Below, in pieces: positions 16,431 through 24,338 of a stretch of 64,000 nt of DNA (position 1 is the stretch's first letter; the number at the start of each line of letters is the position of its first letter). A program made the translations under genes and the position numbers. The stretch is from the NCBI RefSeq assembly GCF_018327705.1, contig NZ_BNEM01000002.1, positions 3,038,001 through 3,102,000 of the forward strand, in the 5' to 3' direction. Under the pieces are notes generated by a model, which saw only the letters and a program-made list of their open reading frames with translations, was not told where the DNA came from and did no database searches. This stretch comes from Catellatospora sp. TT07R-123. Lineage in GTDB: Bacteria > Actinomycetota > Actinomycetes > Mycobacteriales > Micromonosporaceae.

Positions 16431-17850
16431 GGGTACGCCTCCACCAGTCGCGGAAGGACTCGGGTGCGGGCAGCGGCGCGTCGCGGTGCGCCGTCCACGC
16501 CGTCATCGGCCAGGGCGCCCGCCGCAGCGTGCCACCGTGGCGCCGGGTCACCGCGCGCAGCGGCGCCGCCCCGGTCCGGGCCGCGCGCAGGGCGGCCCGC
16601 CAGCGCCTGCGGTCGCGCATGACCCAGCTCAGCGTGGACATGACGGCCCGTTCGGCGGCGGGTTTGGGCCCGGTCTGGCGCAGGTGCACCAGGATCTCCG
16701 GAATGTTGATCTTCACGGGGCAGACGTCGTAGCACGCCCCGCACAGCGTCGAGGCGTACGGCAGGGACCGGTTGGCGCCCGCGTCCTGGCCCGTGAGCTG
16801 CGGGGACAGGATCGCCCCGATCGGTCCGGGATAGACCGAGCCGTAGGCGTGGCCGCCGGTGCGCTCGTACACGGGGCAGACGTTGAGGCAGGCCGAGCAG
16901 CGGATGCAGCGCAGCGCCGCCCGCCCGACGGGGTCCTGCGCGGTCTTCGTCCGCCCGTTGTCCAGCAGCACGACGTGCAGCCGCTGCGGCCCGTCCCCCG
17001 GCGTCACCCCGGTGAAGATCGAGGTGTACGGGTTCATCCGCTCCCCGGTCGACGAGCGCGGCAGCAGCCGCAGGAAGTCGCCGAGGTCGGCCATCCGGGG
17101 CAGCAGCTTCTCGACCCCGACGACGGCGATGAGCGTGCCCGGCAGGGTCAGGCACATCCGCCCGTTGCCCTCGGACTCGACGATCACCAGCGACCCGGTC
17201 TCGGCCACGGCGAAGTTCGCCCCGCACACCGCCACCTGCGCCGACAGGAACGTACGCCGCAGGTACTCCCGCGCCGCGCCCGCGAGCACGGCGGGCTCGT
17301 CGGACTCGGCGGTGAACCCGGGCATCCGCTCGGCGAAGATCTCGCGGATCTGGGCGCGGTTGTAGTGGATCGCCGGGACCAGGATGTGCGACGGGGTGTC
17401 GTCGGCCAGCTGCACGATCAGCTCGGCCAGGTCGGTCTCGATCGCGGTGATCCCGGCGTCGGCCAGCGCCTCGTTGAGCCCGATCTCCTGGGTCGCCATC
17501 GACTTGATCTTCACGACCCGCTCGGCGCCCTGCTGGCGCACCAGGTCGGCCACGATCGCGTTGGCGGCCGCCGCGTCGGCCGCGTGGTGCACGACCGCCC
17601 CCGCCCCCACGGCCGCGGCCTCGAACGCGGCGAGCAGCTCCGGCAGCCGGTCCAGCACCTCGTCCTTGGTACGCGCGGCCCGCTCCCGTAACTCCTCCCA
17701 GTCGGGCACCTCGGCCACCACCCGCGCCCGCTTGTCGCGGATGGTGCGGGTGGCCCGGCCCAGGTTGGCCCGTAGCTGCGCGTCCTTGAGCTCATGGGCG
17801 GCGGCGGCCGGGAACGGCGTCACGGCCACGATCGGCAGGTGCCGGCTCAT
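16420..17850 (-). CDS. lutB: Iron-sulfur LUD protein LutB, L-lactate oxidation
   Basis: A 476-residue LutB/LldF. The N-terminal two thirds are a LUD domain (KIKSMATQEIGLNEAL, NFAVAETGSLVIVESEGNGRM), followed by a ferredoxin-like segment with two 4Fe-4S motifs, CIRCSACLNVCPVY and CGACYDVCPVKI, and a C-terminal DUF3390-like helical tail with a basic region. It relays electrons from L-lactate. The ATG at 17850 overlaps the lutA stop as ATGA. Length and motif order match the family. Confidence 0.96.
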   Translation of the reverse strand: MSRHLPIVAVTPFPAAAAHELKDAQLRANLGRATRTIRDKRARVVAEVPDWEELRERAARTKDEVLDRLPELLAAFEAAAVGAGAVVHHAADAAAANAIVADLVRQQGAERVVKIKSMATQEIGLNEALADAGITAIETDLAELIVQLADDTPSHILVPAIHYNRAQIREIFAERMPGFTAESDEPAVLAGAAREYLRRTFLSAQVAVCGANFAVAETGSLVIVESEGNGRMCLTLPGTLIAVVGVEKLLPRMADLGDFLRLLPRSSTGERMNPYTSIFTGVTPGDGPQRLHVVLLDNGRTKTAQDPVGRAALRCIRCSACLNVCPVYERTGGHAYGSVYPGPIGAILSPQLTGQDAGANRSLPYASTLCGACYDVCPVKINIPEILVHLRQTGPKPAAERAVMSTLSWVMRDRRRWRAALRAARTGAAPLRAVTRRHGGTLRRAPWPMTAWTAHRDAPLPAPESFRDWWRRTHAE

Positions 17851-18527
17851 GCCCGCGCCCCCGTGCCGGCCAGGATCTCGGCGTAGTGGATGGGCCGCGG
17901 GGCGCCCGGACGCCGTGCCAGCCCGCCGCCGATGTGGGCCAGGCACGAGTTGTCGGCGGCGGCCAGGTACTCGGCGCCGGTGGCGGCGGCGTTGGCGCAC
18001 TTGTCGGCGAGCATCGCCCCGGAGACGCCGGCGTTCTTCAGCGCGAAGGTGCCGCCGAAGCCGCAGCACTGCTCGGGCTCGGGCAGGTCGATCAGCTCCA
18101 GCCCGGACACCGCGCGCAGCAGCCGCTGCGGGCGGTCGCCCAGGCGCAGCATGCGCAGGCCGTGGCAGGTCGGGTGGTAGGTGACCCGGTGCGGGAAGCG
18201 GGCGCCCACGTCGGTCACCCCGAGCACGTCGACGAGCAGTTCGGACAGCTCGTACACGGGCAGGGCGGTGTGGGCGCGCAGGTGCGCGGCGCACGAGCCG
18301 GACGGCGACACGATCACGTCGTGCCCGGCGAACGCGGCCTCGGTGTGCCGCTCCAGCTCGCGCGCGGGCCGGGCGTAGCCGGTGTTGGCGTGCAGCTGGC
18401 CGCAGCACGTCTGCTCCGGCGGGAAGGCCACCGTGTGGCCGAGCCGTTCCAGCACCGCGACGGTCGCGATCCCGGCTTGTGGGAAGAGCGCGTCGTTGAG
18501 ACATGTCACGAACAGGGCGATGCGCAC
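17847..18527 (-). CDS. lutA: Cysteine-rich (CCG-domain) protein LutA, L-lactate oxidation
   Basis: A 226-residue LutA/LldE with two CCG domains: the N-terminal half contains PEQTCCGQLHANTG and the C-terminal half YHPTCHGLRM plus EQCCGFGGTFALKN. It is the first gene of the minus-strand operon lutABC-AKR-unknown. GTG start at 18527, with AGAGGAGG 9 bases upstream. In the L-fucose pathway the final hydrolysis yields L-lactate and pyruvate, so co-location with fuc genes explains its presence. The promoter region is shared with the divergent fuconate dehydratase gene and holds the GATCCTATAGGATC palindrome. Confidence 0.95.
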   Translation of the reverse strand: MRIALFVTCLNDALFPQAGIATVAVLERLGHTVAFPPEQTCCGQLHANTGYARPARELERHTEAAFAGHDVIVSPSGSCAAHLRAHTALPVYELSELLVDVLGVTDVGARFPHRVTYHPTCHGLRMLRLGDRPQRLLRAVSGLELIDLPEPEQCCGFGGTFALKNAGVSGAMLADKCANAAATGAEYLAAADNSCLAHIGGGLARRPGAPRPIHYAEILAGTGARA

Positions 18528-18571
18528 CGCGACGGCCTCCTCTCTGGACGTGGGTTCCGCTCTTGCCCGGC

Positions 18572-18585
18572 GATCCTATAGGATC
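18572..18585. promoter_or_regulatory. Palindromic operator GATCCTATAGGATC, probable GntR site 1
   Basis: A perfect 14-base palindrome between divergent lutA and fucD. A near-copy, GATCCTATAGCATA, is upstream of the gntR gene at 23453. The pairing of the two sites with the local FCD-type regulator suggests they are its operators. Confidence 0.7.
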
Positions 18586-18612
18586 CATGATGTAGGCGAA
18601 AGGAGCCACGAG

Positions 18613-18648
18613 ATGACCGACCAGCCGCCGCCGGGCAGGAACCGATGA
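18613..18648 (+). CDS. Possible 11-codon leader peptide overlapping fucD start
   Basis: ATG at 18613 has the best ribosome site in the region (AAAGGAG, 8 bases upstream) and encodes [11 protein letters not shown], ending in a TGA that overlaps the fucD ATG as ATGA. It contains a PPP triplet, known to slow ribosomes. It may simply deliver ribosomes to fucD by coupling. Translation is not demonstrated. Confidence 0.45.
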   Translation: MTDQPPPGRNR

Positions 18649-19952
18649 AGGTTCTCGACCTGCGCGTACGCGACATCCGCTTCCCCACCTCGCGTTCCCT
18701 CGACGGCTCCGACGCGATGAACCCCGATCCCGACTACTCGGCGGCGTACGTCGAGCTTGTCACCGACGGCGACGACCACGGACACGGGTTCACCTTCACC
18801 ATCGGGCGCGGCAACGACATCTGCGCGGCGGCCATCGAAGCGCTTCGACCGTACGTGATCGGCCAGGATCTGGACAGCCTCGATCTCGGCGAGTTCGGCC
18901 GCCGGCTCACCCACGACTCGCAGCTGCGCTGGCTGGGCCCGGAGAAGGGCGTGGTGCACCTGGCCGCGGGCGCGGTCATCAACGCCGCCTGGGACCTGAC
19001 CGCCCGCCGCGCCGGGCTGCCGCTGTGGAAGTTCCTCACCGCCATGTCCCCGGCCGCGCTGGTCGACTGCGTGGACTGGCGCTACCTCACCGACGCGCTC
19101 ACCCCCGCCGCCGCCCTCGACCTGCTCACCGACCGCGCCCCCGGCCGCGCCGAGCGCGCCGCGGCGATCGAGGCCACCGGCTACCCCGCCTACACCACCT
19201 CGGCCGGCTGGCTCGGGTACGACGACGCCAAGGTCACCAGCCGCGCCCGCCAGGCCGTCGCCGACGGGTTCAGCATGGTCAAGCTCAAGGTCGGCGCCGA
19301 CCTGGGCGACGACCTGCGCCGGTTCACCGCCGCGCGGCAGGCCCTGGGCGACGGCTTCCCCATCGCCGTCGACGCCAACCAGCGCTGGGGCGTGGCCGAG
19401 GCGATCGACTGGATGACGGCGCTGGCGCACCTGGACCCGTACTGGATCGAGGAGCCGACCAGCCCCGACGAGATCCTCGGCCACGCCGCCATCCGCGCCG
19501 CCCTGTCCGGTGCCGCGCCCGGCGGCCGCGCGATCCGGGTCGCCACCGGCGAGCACGTGCACAACCGGGTCATGTTCAAGCAGCTGCTCCAGGCCGACGC
19601 GGTCGACGTCGTCCAGATCGACTCCGCCCGCGTCGGGGGCGTCAACGAGAACCTGGCGATCCTGCTGCTGGCCGCCGCGTACGGCAAGCCGGTGTGCCCG
19701 CACGCGGGCGGCGTCGGCCTGTGCGAGCTGGTCCAGCACCTGTCGTTCTTCGACTACACCTCGGTCTCGGCCACCCTGGACGGCCGCATGATCGAGTACG
19801 TGGACCACCTGCACGAGCACTTCACCGACCCGGTCCGCATCACCGGCGGCCGCTACGCCGCCCCCACCGCCCCCGGCTTCTCCGCGCGCATGCACGAGCA
19901 GTCGCTGATCCGATTCGAGTTCCCCGACGGTCCGGAGTGGAAAGATGAGTGA
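18645..19952 (+). CDS. fucD: L-fuconate dehydratase (enolase superfamily)
   Basis: A 435-residue enolase-superfamily enzyme that dehydrates L-fuconate to 2-keto-3-deoxy-L-fuconate. The catalytic pattern is visible: KxK at K213/K215 (VKLKVG), metal ligands D243 (VDANQRW), E269/E270 (IEEPTSPDE) and E303 (ATGEHVHN), and the catalytic H353 in [11 protein letters not shown]. These fit the characterised Xanthomonas FucD positions closely, and the N-terminal stretch [19 protein letters not shown] is typical of this subgroup. The start overlaps a short leader ORF; the stop overlaps the SDR gene by 8 bases. Divergent from lutABC. Confidence 0.95.
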   Translation: MKVLDLRVRDIRFPTSRSLDGSDAMNPDPDYSAAYVELVTDGDDHGHGFTFTIGRGNDICAAAIEALRPYVIGQDLDSLDLGEFGRRLTHDSQLRWLGPEKGVVHLAAGAVINAAWDLTARRAGLPLWKFLTAMSPAALVDCVDWRYLTDALTPAAALDLLTDRAPGRAERAAAIEATGYPAYTTSAGWLGYDDAKVTSRARQAVADGFSMVKLKVGADLGDDLRRFTAARQALGDGFPIAVDANQRWGVAEAIDWMTALAHLDPYWIEEPTSPDEILGHAAIRAALSGAAPGGRAIRVATGEHVHNRVMFKQLLQADAVDVVQIDSARVGGVNENLAILLLAAAYGKPVCPHAGGVGLCELVQHLSFFDYTSVSATLDGRMIEYVDHLHEHFTDPVRITGGRYAAPTAPGFSARMHEQSLIRFEFPDGPEWKDE

Positions 19953-20682
19953 CTTCACCGGCCTGGTCGCCGCCGTCACCGGCGGCGCGTCCGGCATCGG
20001 CGCCGCCTGCGCCGACCTGCTCGCCGACCGGGGCGCCCGGGTGGCGATCCTGGATCGCGACCCCGGCAGCCCGGCCCGGCACCTGCCGGTGCTCGCCGAC
20101 GTCACCGCCCCGCTCGAAGCCGCGATGGACCAGGTCGCCGCCGCGCTCGGCGGCCTGGACATCCTGGTCAACTGCGCGGGCATCAGCGCCGTCGGCACGG
20201 TCGAGCAGGCCGGCGACGACGAGTGGCACCGCTGCCTGGACGTCAACGTGGTCGGCACCGCCCGCGCCAGCCGCGCCGCGCTGCCGCACCTGCGCCACTC
20301 CGGCAGCGGCGTCATCGTGAACATCTCGTCCATCGCCGCCGGTGCGGGCCTGGTCAACCGGGCCGTCTACTCGGCGACCAAGGGTGCCGTACACGCGCTG
20401 ACCCTGGCCATGGCCGCCGACCTGGTCGCTGACGGGGTGCGCGTCTGCGCGGTCGCCCCGGGCACCGTGGACACGCCGTGGGTGGCGCGGCTGCTGGCCG
20501 GCGCCGCCGACCCGGCCGAGGAGAAGCGGCGGCTGGCCGCCCGGCAGCCGACCGGGCGCCTGGTCAGCGCGGCCGAGGTGGCCGAGGCGGTGGCGTACCT
20601 GGCCTCGCCGCGCTCCGGTGCCACCACCGGCACCTCGCTGGCGGTCGACGGCGGCATGTCGGGTCTGCGGCTGGTCCGCTGA
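19945..20682 (+). CDS. SDR dehydrogenase, probable 2-keto-3-deoxy-L-fuconate dehydrogenase
   Basis: A 245-residue classical SDR. It has the cofactor motif [11 protein letters not shown] (11-21), NCAG (76-79), and the catalytic S129, Y142 and K146 ([21 protein letters not shown]). An acidic residue after the second strand (ILDRD) favours NAD+. In the pathway it would oxidise 2-keto-3-deoxy-L-fuconate to 2,4-diketo-3-deoxy-L-fuconate. The 8-base overlap with fucD shows tight coupling, and the gene is followed by a hairpin, so the plus-strand unit is fucD-SDR. Confidence 0.9.
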   Translation: MSDFTGLVAAVTGGASGIGAACADLLADRGARVAILDRDPGSPARHLPVLADVTAPLEAAMDQVAAALGGLDILVNCAGISAVGTVEQAGDDEWHRCLDVNVVGTARASRAALPHLRHSGSGVIVNISSIAAGAGLVNRAVYSATKGAVHALTLAMAADLVADGVRVCAVAPGTVDTPWVARLLAGAADPAEEKRRLAARQPTGRLVSAAEVAEAVAYLASPRSGATTGTSLAVDGGMSGLRLVR

Positions 20683-20694
20683 CCGTCCTGCGCC

Positions 20695-20752
20695 AGATCA
20701 GGAGGGTCTGCGACACTCACGCGGCGTGTTCTGACGCAGACTCTCCTGATCT
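20695..20752. terminator. Long-arm hairpin after the fucD-SDR operon
   Basis: Arms 20695-20712 and 20735-20752 (AGATCAGGAGGGTCTGCG) pair with a single G-T type mismatch around a 22-base loop. It is a likely terminator or another member of the intergenic palindrome class in this window. Confidence 0.6.
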
Positions 20753-20769
20753 CCTCGAAAGGCAGGGAC

Positions 20770-21129
20770 ATGAAGGCACGGGGGCTGGCGCTGGCATGCG
20801 CGGTGGCGCTGCTGGCAGCAGGATGTTCCAACCCGGACGACAAGGGCAACTCGGCCGAGCTGGCCGGGCAGGCCTGCCAGGCGTTCGGAAGCTTCATACG
20901 GCACCAGCCGCTGGAGGACGGGACCTCCGAGCCGATCGGCACCGCGGTGTACGCCGCAGAGGCGGCCGCGGCACAGGACCCTGACCGATACCGGCAGCTC
21001 GGAAGCCTGCTGGGCCAGGTGAAACTGGCCGAGTACTCCCACGCGCCCGACCCGGACAAGGTGACGGCGGCCGAGGCCGAGTGCGCGAGGCTGGGTTTCC
21101 CCGTCGCGATCCCAGCGGACCCGAGCTGA
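20770..21129 (+). CDS. Small lipoprotein, unknown function
   Basis: A 119-residue protein with a type II signal: basic MKAR, a hydrophobic core and lipobox LAAG-C at C19, so it should be anchored to the outer face of the membrane. The mature part has two further Cys (TACQAF-type AGQACQAFGSF and EAECARLG), possibly a disulfide, and is helical. No family recognised. Start supported by AAGGCAGGG. It sits between the two arms of the fucose cluster but shows no clear link to sugar metabolism; the gene probably has its own promoter beyond the hairpin. Confidence 0.8.
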   Translation: MKARGLALACAVALLAAGCSNPDDKGNSAELAGQACQAFGSFIRHQPLEDGTSEPIGTAVYAAEAAAAQDPDRYRQLGSLLGQVKLAEYSHAPDPDKVTAAEAECARLGFPVAIPADPS

Positions 21130-21137
21130 CCGATGGT

Positions 21138-21165
21138 GCGGCGGGGTCAGTGGAGGCCCCGCCGC
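21138..21165. terminator. Hairpin between convergent genes
   Basis: Nine-base arms GCGGCGGGG / CCCCGCCGC around a 10-base loop between the lipoprotein and STAS stops; possible bidirectional terminator. Confidence 0.45.
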
Positions 21166-21527
21166 GCCGCCTGGGGTGAGCGCAGGCTCTCGTCTCCGGC
21201 CGCCGCGGCCGGCACCGTGTCGTAGCAGGCCAGCACCTCGGCCAGGCCGACCATGGCGAGCAGGCCGCCCAGCAGCGGGCCGACCCGGGCCAGGCGCAGG
21301 AATCCGCCGTGGGCGGCGCAGGCGCGGTGCGACAGCAGCAGGGCCGACAGCCCGACCGAGTCGCAGAACCGCAGCGCGCCCGCGTCGACCACGATGCGGA
21401 ACTCGCCCCGGTCCAGCAGGTCGCTCAGGACGGCCCGCAGCAGCGGCGCGCTGTCGAGGTCGAGTTCGGGGCCCAGGACGACGACGGCCACGCCGAGGTC
21501 GTCCCGCTGCACGATCTTCACTGTCAT
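21147..21527 (-). CDS. STAS-domain anti-sigma factor antagonist
   Basis: A 126-residue SpoIIAA/RsbV-like STAS domain. The phosphorylatable serine lies in FCDSVGLSALLLS (S57), with upstream ELDLDSAPLLRAVL and RIVVDAGAL strands. Such proteins bind an anti-sigma kinase when dephosphorylated and so release a stress sigma factor. No anti-sigma factor or sigma gene is adjacent, so the partner is encoded elsewhere. Lies between the fucose cluster (upstream, same strand, separated by a strong hairpin) and the lipoprotein. Confidence 0.9.
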   Translation of the reverse strand: MTVKIVQRDDLGVAVVVLGPELDLDSAPLLRAVLSDLLDRGEFRIVVDAGALRFCDSVGLSALLLSHRACAAHGGFLRLARVGPLLGGLLAMVGLAEVLACYDTVPAAAAGDESLRSPQAARRGLH

Positions 21528-21671
21528 CGGCTGTCACCGCCAGGTGTGCGAGCAGCGCCCGTTCCGGCGGCGAACACGGCCGCGGCAGCGGCCGCCGCAG
21601 GAGGGGTGCCTTCGGATGGCGCGTTCCATGTGTCATCGCGCGCGGAGGTGGTTTCGTTACACCGATACCGC

Positions 21672-21705
21672 GTTACCGGCCGCCGCAAACCCGGCGGCCG
21701 GTAAC
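21672..21705. terminator. Strong hairpin at the end of the fuconolactonase-hydrolase operon
   Basis: Perfect 14-base arms (GTTACCGGCCGCCG) with a 6-base loop, starting 5 bases beyond the stop of the minus-strand hydrolase gene. No U-tract. Confidence 0.65.
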
Positions 21706-21710
21706 CGACA

Positions 21711-22553
21711 CTATGCCGCCGCGCAGACGGTGCGCTGGCGGCCCAGGCCGTCGATCTCGACCTCGACCACGTCGCCGGGCGCCAGGTACGGGAACCGCCC
21801 CGACAGCGCCACCCCCTGCGGGGTGCCGGTGTTCACCACGTCGCCCGGATCCAGCACCGTGTACTGCGACAGGTGCCAGATCAGGTACGCCACGTCGAAG
21901 ATCATGTCCTTCGTGGCCGAGTCCTGGCGCGGCTGCCCGTTCACCCACGAGCGCAGCCCGAGGCCCTGCACGTCGGCGAGCTCGTCCGGGGTGACCAGCC
22001 ACGGGCCCAGCGGCTGGAACGTCTCGCATGACTTGCCCTTGGACCACTGCCCGCCCGACTGGTGCAGCTGGAAGTCGCGCTCGGACACGTCGTCGGACAG
22101 CACGTACCCGGCGACGTGGGCCAGCGCGTGCGCCGGGGACTCCAGGTAGCGGGCGCGGCGGCCGATCACGACGGCCAGCTCCACCTCCCAGTCGGTGGTC
22201 GTCGAGCCGCGCGGGATCAGGATGTCGTCGTACGGGCCCACGACCGTGTTCGGGGCCTTGTAGAACATGATCGGGGTGGTCGGCGGCTGGGCGCCCGACT
22301 CGGCCGCGTGCGCGGCGTAGTTCTGCCCGATGCAGACGATCGCCCCCGGCCGGGCGACCGGGGCACCGACCCGCAGGCCGGTGACGTCGGTCTCGGGCAG
22401 GTCGGCGGCGGCCGCCCGCACCCGGTCGAGGCCGCCCCCGGCCAGGAACGCCCCGTCGATGTCGGCGGTGATCCCGGACAGGTCGTAGTGGCGGCCGTCG
22501 GCGTACAGGACGGGGCGTTCGGTGCCGGGCGCGCCGACCCGCATGAGCTTCAT
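21711..22553 (-). CDS. FAH-family hydrolase, probable 2,4-diketo-3-deoxy-L-fuconate hydrolase
   Basis: A 280-residue fumarylacetoacetate-hydrolase-fold enzyme. The conserved C-terminal half shows CIGQNYAAHAAE, FYKAPNTVVGPYDDI, the metal-binding DWEVELAVVIG and SDDVSERDFQ, KGKSCETFQPLGPW and the NTGTPQGV loop. Expected reaction here: hydrolysis of 2,4-diketo-3-deoxy-L-fuconate to L-lactate and pyruvate, the final step, feeding lutABC. The ATG at 22553 follows GGAGGTCCCACG and overlaps the amidohydrolase stop as ATGA. Substrate is assigned from pathway context; other FAH members act on different diketo acids. Confidence 0.9.
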   Translation of the reverse strand: MKLMRVGAPGTERPVLYADGRHYDLSGITADIDGAFLAGGGLDRVRAAAADLPETDVTGLRVGAPVARPGAIVCIGQNYAAHAAESGAQPPTTPIMFYKAPNTVVGPYDDILIPRGSTTTDWEVELAVVIGRRARYLESPAHALAHVAGYVLSDDVSERDFQLHQSGGQWSKGKSCETFQPLGPWLVTPDELADVQGLGLRSWVNGQPRQDSATKDMIFDVAYLIWHLSQYTVLDPGDVVNTGTPQGVALSGRFPYLAPGDVVEVEIDGLGRQRTVCAAA

Positions 22554-23392
22554 CGTGGGACCTCCAGGCGGTAGATGCTGATCGCGGTGCCGGCCGACAC
22601 GGCGGCGTGCTCGGCGGCGGACAGGGGCGGCAGGCTGGCGGCCAGCGCCGCGACGGTTTCGGCGTACGGGGCGGCCAGCTCGCAGACCGGCCAGTCCGAC
22701 CCCAGCATGACCCGGTCGGCGCCGAACAGCTCCAGCGCCGCCGCCGCGAACGGGGCGATCCGCTCCACCGTCCATTCCGGACCCGCCTCGGTGAGCAGCC
22801 CGGACAGCTTCACGGCCGCGTTCGGGCAGGCGGCCAGCGGCGCCACCGCCGCGCGCCAGGCGGTCAGCCCCTCGGCGCTGATCCGGGGCTTGCCGAGGTG
22901 GTCCAGCACGAACCGCGTGCCGGGCAGGTCCCGGGCCGCGCGGGCGCAGGCGGGCAACTGGTCCAGCCGCACCACCAGGTCGACGGCCAGGCCGGCGGCA
23001 CCGGCGGCGGCCAGGCAGGCGCGCACCTCGGGGCGGTCGAGGAAGCCCGGATCGGGCCGGCCCTGCACCTGGTCGCGTACGCCGACGAGGCGCTCGCCGC
23101 CGGGGGCGGCCCGCAGGGCGGACAGGGTCGCGGGCAGGTCGGGGTCGGTGAAGGACACCCAGCCGACCACCCCGGCGATGCGCGGGGTCGCGGCGGCCAG
23201 GGCGAGGAACGCGTACGTCTCGGCGAGCTCGCACCGTCCGGCCTCGACCAGCACCGTGGCGTCCACGCCGTCGGCGTCGAGGTGGGCGGCCAGGTCCGCG
23301 GCCGTGTAGTCGCGGCGCAGCGGTTCGAGCCCCGGCTCGGCCAGCCAGGCGTAGTCGGCGGTCCACAGGTGGTGATGCGCGTCTATTCTCAC
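22550..23392 (-). CDS. Amidohydrolase, probable L-fuconolactonase
   Basis: A 280-residue amidohydrolase-superfamily protein (amidohydrolase_2 type, COG3618-like). It has the N-terminal metal motif DAHHHLW (4-10), a conserved FVLDHLGKP strand with His, and GSDWPVCE near the C-terminus with the catalytic Asp. Fuconolactone hydrolases of the L-fucose route belong to this family, fitting the position between dehydrogenase and dehydratase steps. GTG start at 23392 with GGAAGGG upstream; translationally coupled to the hydrolase. Transcribed divergently from gntR across a region with the second operator. Confidence 0.9.
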   Translation of the reverse strand: MRIDAHHHLWTADYAWLAEPGLEPLRRDYTAADLAAHLDADGVDATVLVEAGRCELAETYAFLALAAATPRIAGVVGWVSFTDPDLPATLSALRAAPGGERLVGVRDQVQGRPDPGFLDRPEVRACLAAAGAAGLAVDLVVRLDQLPACARAARDLPGTRFVLDHLGKPRISAEGLTAWRAAVAPLAACPNAAVKLSGLLTEAGPEWTVERIAPFAAAALELFGADRVMLGSDWPVCELAAPYAETVAALAASLPPLSAAEHAAVSAGTAISIYRLEVPR

Positions 23393-23452
23393 GGTTCACC
23401 CTTCCCGGCGACGCGCACGCGTCGTCACCGCCGTACCGGTACAGCGATCGTA

Positions 23453-23466
23453 GATCCTATAGCATA
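23453..23466. promoter_or_regulatory. GATCCTATAGCATA, probable GntR site 2
   Basis: Near-identical to the palindrome at 18572-18585 (first ten bases identical). It lies between the fuconolactonase and gntR starts, where a pathway regulator would control both its own gene and the minus-strand operon. Confidence 0.65.
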
Positions 23467-23521
23467 ATGGATGTCGGTAAGGTTTACTCGCTCACGCCGG
23501 TGATAGTCAAGGGGGCTAGCG

Positions 23522-24208
23522 ATGACCACGCCATCCGTCAGCGGCCGGGTCCGGCCCGCCCAGCGGCTCACGCTCACCGACGACGTGTACGAGTCGCTCA
23601 AAACGCTGATCATGGAGCATGCGATCGCGCCCGGCGACCGGGTCAGCATCGACGGCCTCGCGCGCACCCTCGAAGTCTCCCCCACTCCGGTGCGCGAGGC
23701 ACTGGCCAGGTTGGAGTCCGACGGGCTGGTGCGCAAGCGGGCGATGTCCGGGTACACCACCACGCCGCTGCTCACCCGGGCCGAGTTCGAGGAGCTGTTC
23801 GAGATGCGGCTGCTGCTCGAACCGGCCGCCGCCGCGCGGGCCGCGGGGCACGCCACCGCCGACGACCGCGCCCTGCTCCAGACCGAGGCCGCCGCGCAGC
23901 CCGCCGTCGAGAGCGGCGACGGCTACCGGCGCCACGCCGCCTTCACGGCGCTGGACGCGCGCTTCCACGACCTGGTCGCCGAGGTCTCCGGCAGCGCCCT
24001 GCTGCGCGACGCGATCATCCGGCTGCACTCGCACCTGCACCTGCACCGCCTGTACTTCCCCTCCACGACCCAGGCCGGGGACACCGCCGCCGAGCACGGC
24101 CGCATCGCCACCGCCGTCGCCCGGGGCGACGCCGACGCGGCCGCCGACGCCATGCACAGCCACCTCACCGCCGCCCGCACCCGCCACCTCCCCGCCTTCA
24201 CCCGCTGA
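23522..24208 (+). CDS. GntR family (FCD) regulator of L-fucose use
   Basis: A 228-residue FadR/GntR-type regulator. Winged HTH at about 18-80 (VYESLKTLIMEHAIAPGDRVS, LARTLEVSPTPVREALARLESDGLV). FCD effector domain at about 90-215 with the usual metal-ligand features ALDARFHDLVAEVSG and EHGRIATAVARGDADAAADAMHSHL. The effector is likely a fucose-derived acid. Ribosome site AAGGGGG. It is divergent from the fuconolactonase gene, and both its control region and that of fucD/lutA share ATCCTATAG, supporting a local regulon. Confidence 0.92.
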   Translation: MTTPSVSGRVRPAQRLTLTDDVYESLKTLIMEHAIAPGDRVSIDGLARTLEVSPTPVREALARLESDGLVRKRAMSGYTTTPLLTRAEFEELFEMRLLLEPAAAARAAGHATADDRALLQTEAAAQPAVESGDGYRRHAAFTALDARFHDLVAEVSGSALLRDAIIRLHSHLHLHRLYFPSTTQAGDTAAEHGRIATAVARGDADAAADAMHSHLTAARTRHLPAFTR

Positions 24209-24224
24209 CCCCACCCCAAGATCA

Positions 24225-24289
24225 GCCAAGTTGCCGGGCAATCGGGCGTATCTTGGGCCCTCTTTCGCCCGATTGCCCGGCAACTTGGC
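24225..24289. repeat. Intergenic palindrome family B, copy 1 (perfect 24-base arms)
   Basis: Arms 24225-24248 and 24266-24289 are exact complements containing GTTGCCGGGCAATCGGGC; the 17-base loop reads TATCTTGGGCCCTCTTT. Copies 2 and 3 are at 27847-27913 and 36255-36312. Followed by a short GGGGC pentamer tract (about 24310-24338). Confidence 0.95.
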
Positions 24290-24338
24290 CGGTCTTGGCC
24301 GGTCTTGGCCAGGGCGGGGCGGGGCGGGGCGGGGCGGG

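Noticed and set aside
24225-24289. Plain rho-independent terminator
   Set aside because: Arms are 24 bases with a conserved directional loop shared by two other sites, and no U-tract follows; dispersed-element explanation fits better, though it may still stop transcription.
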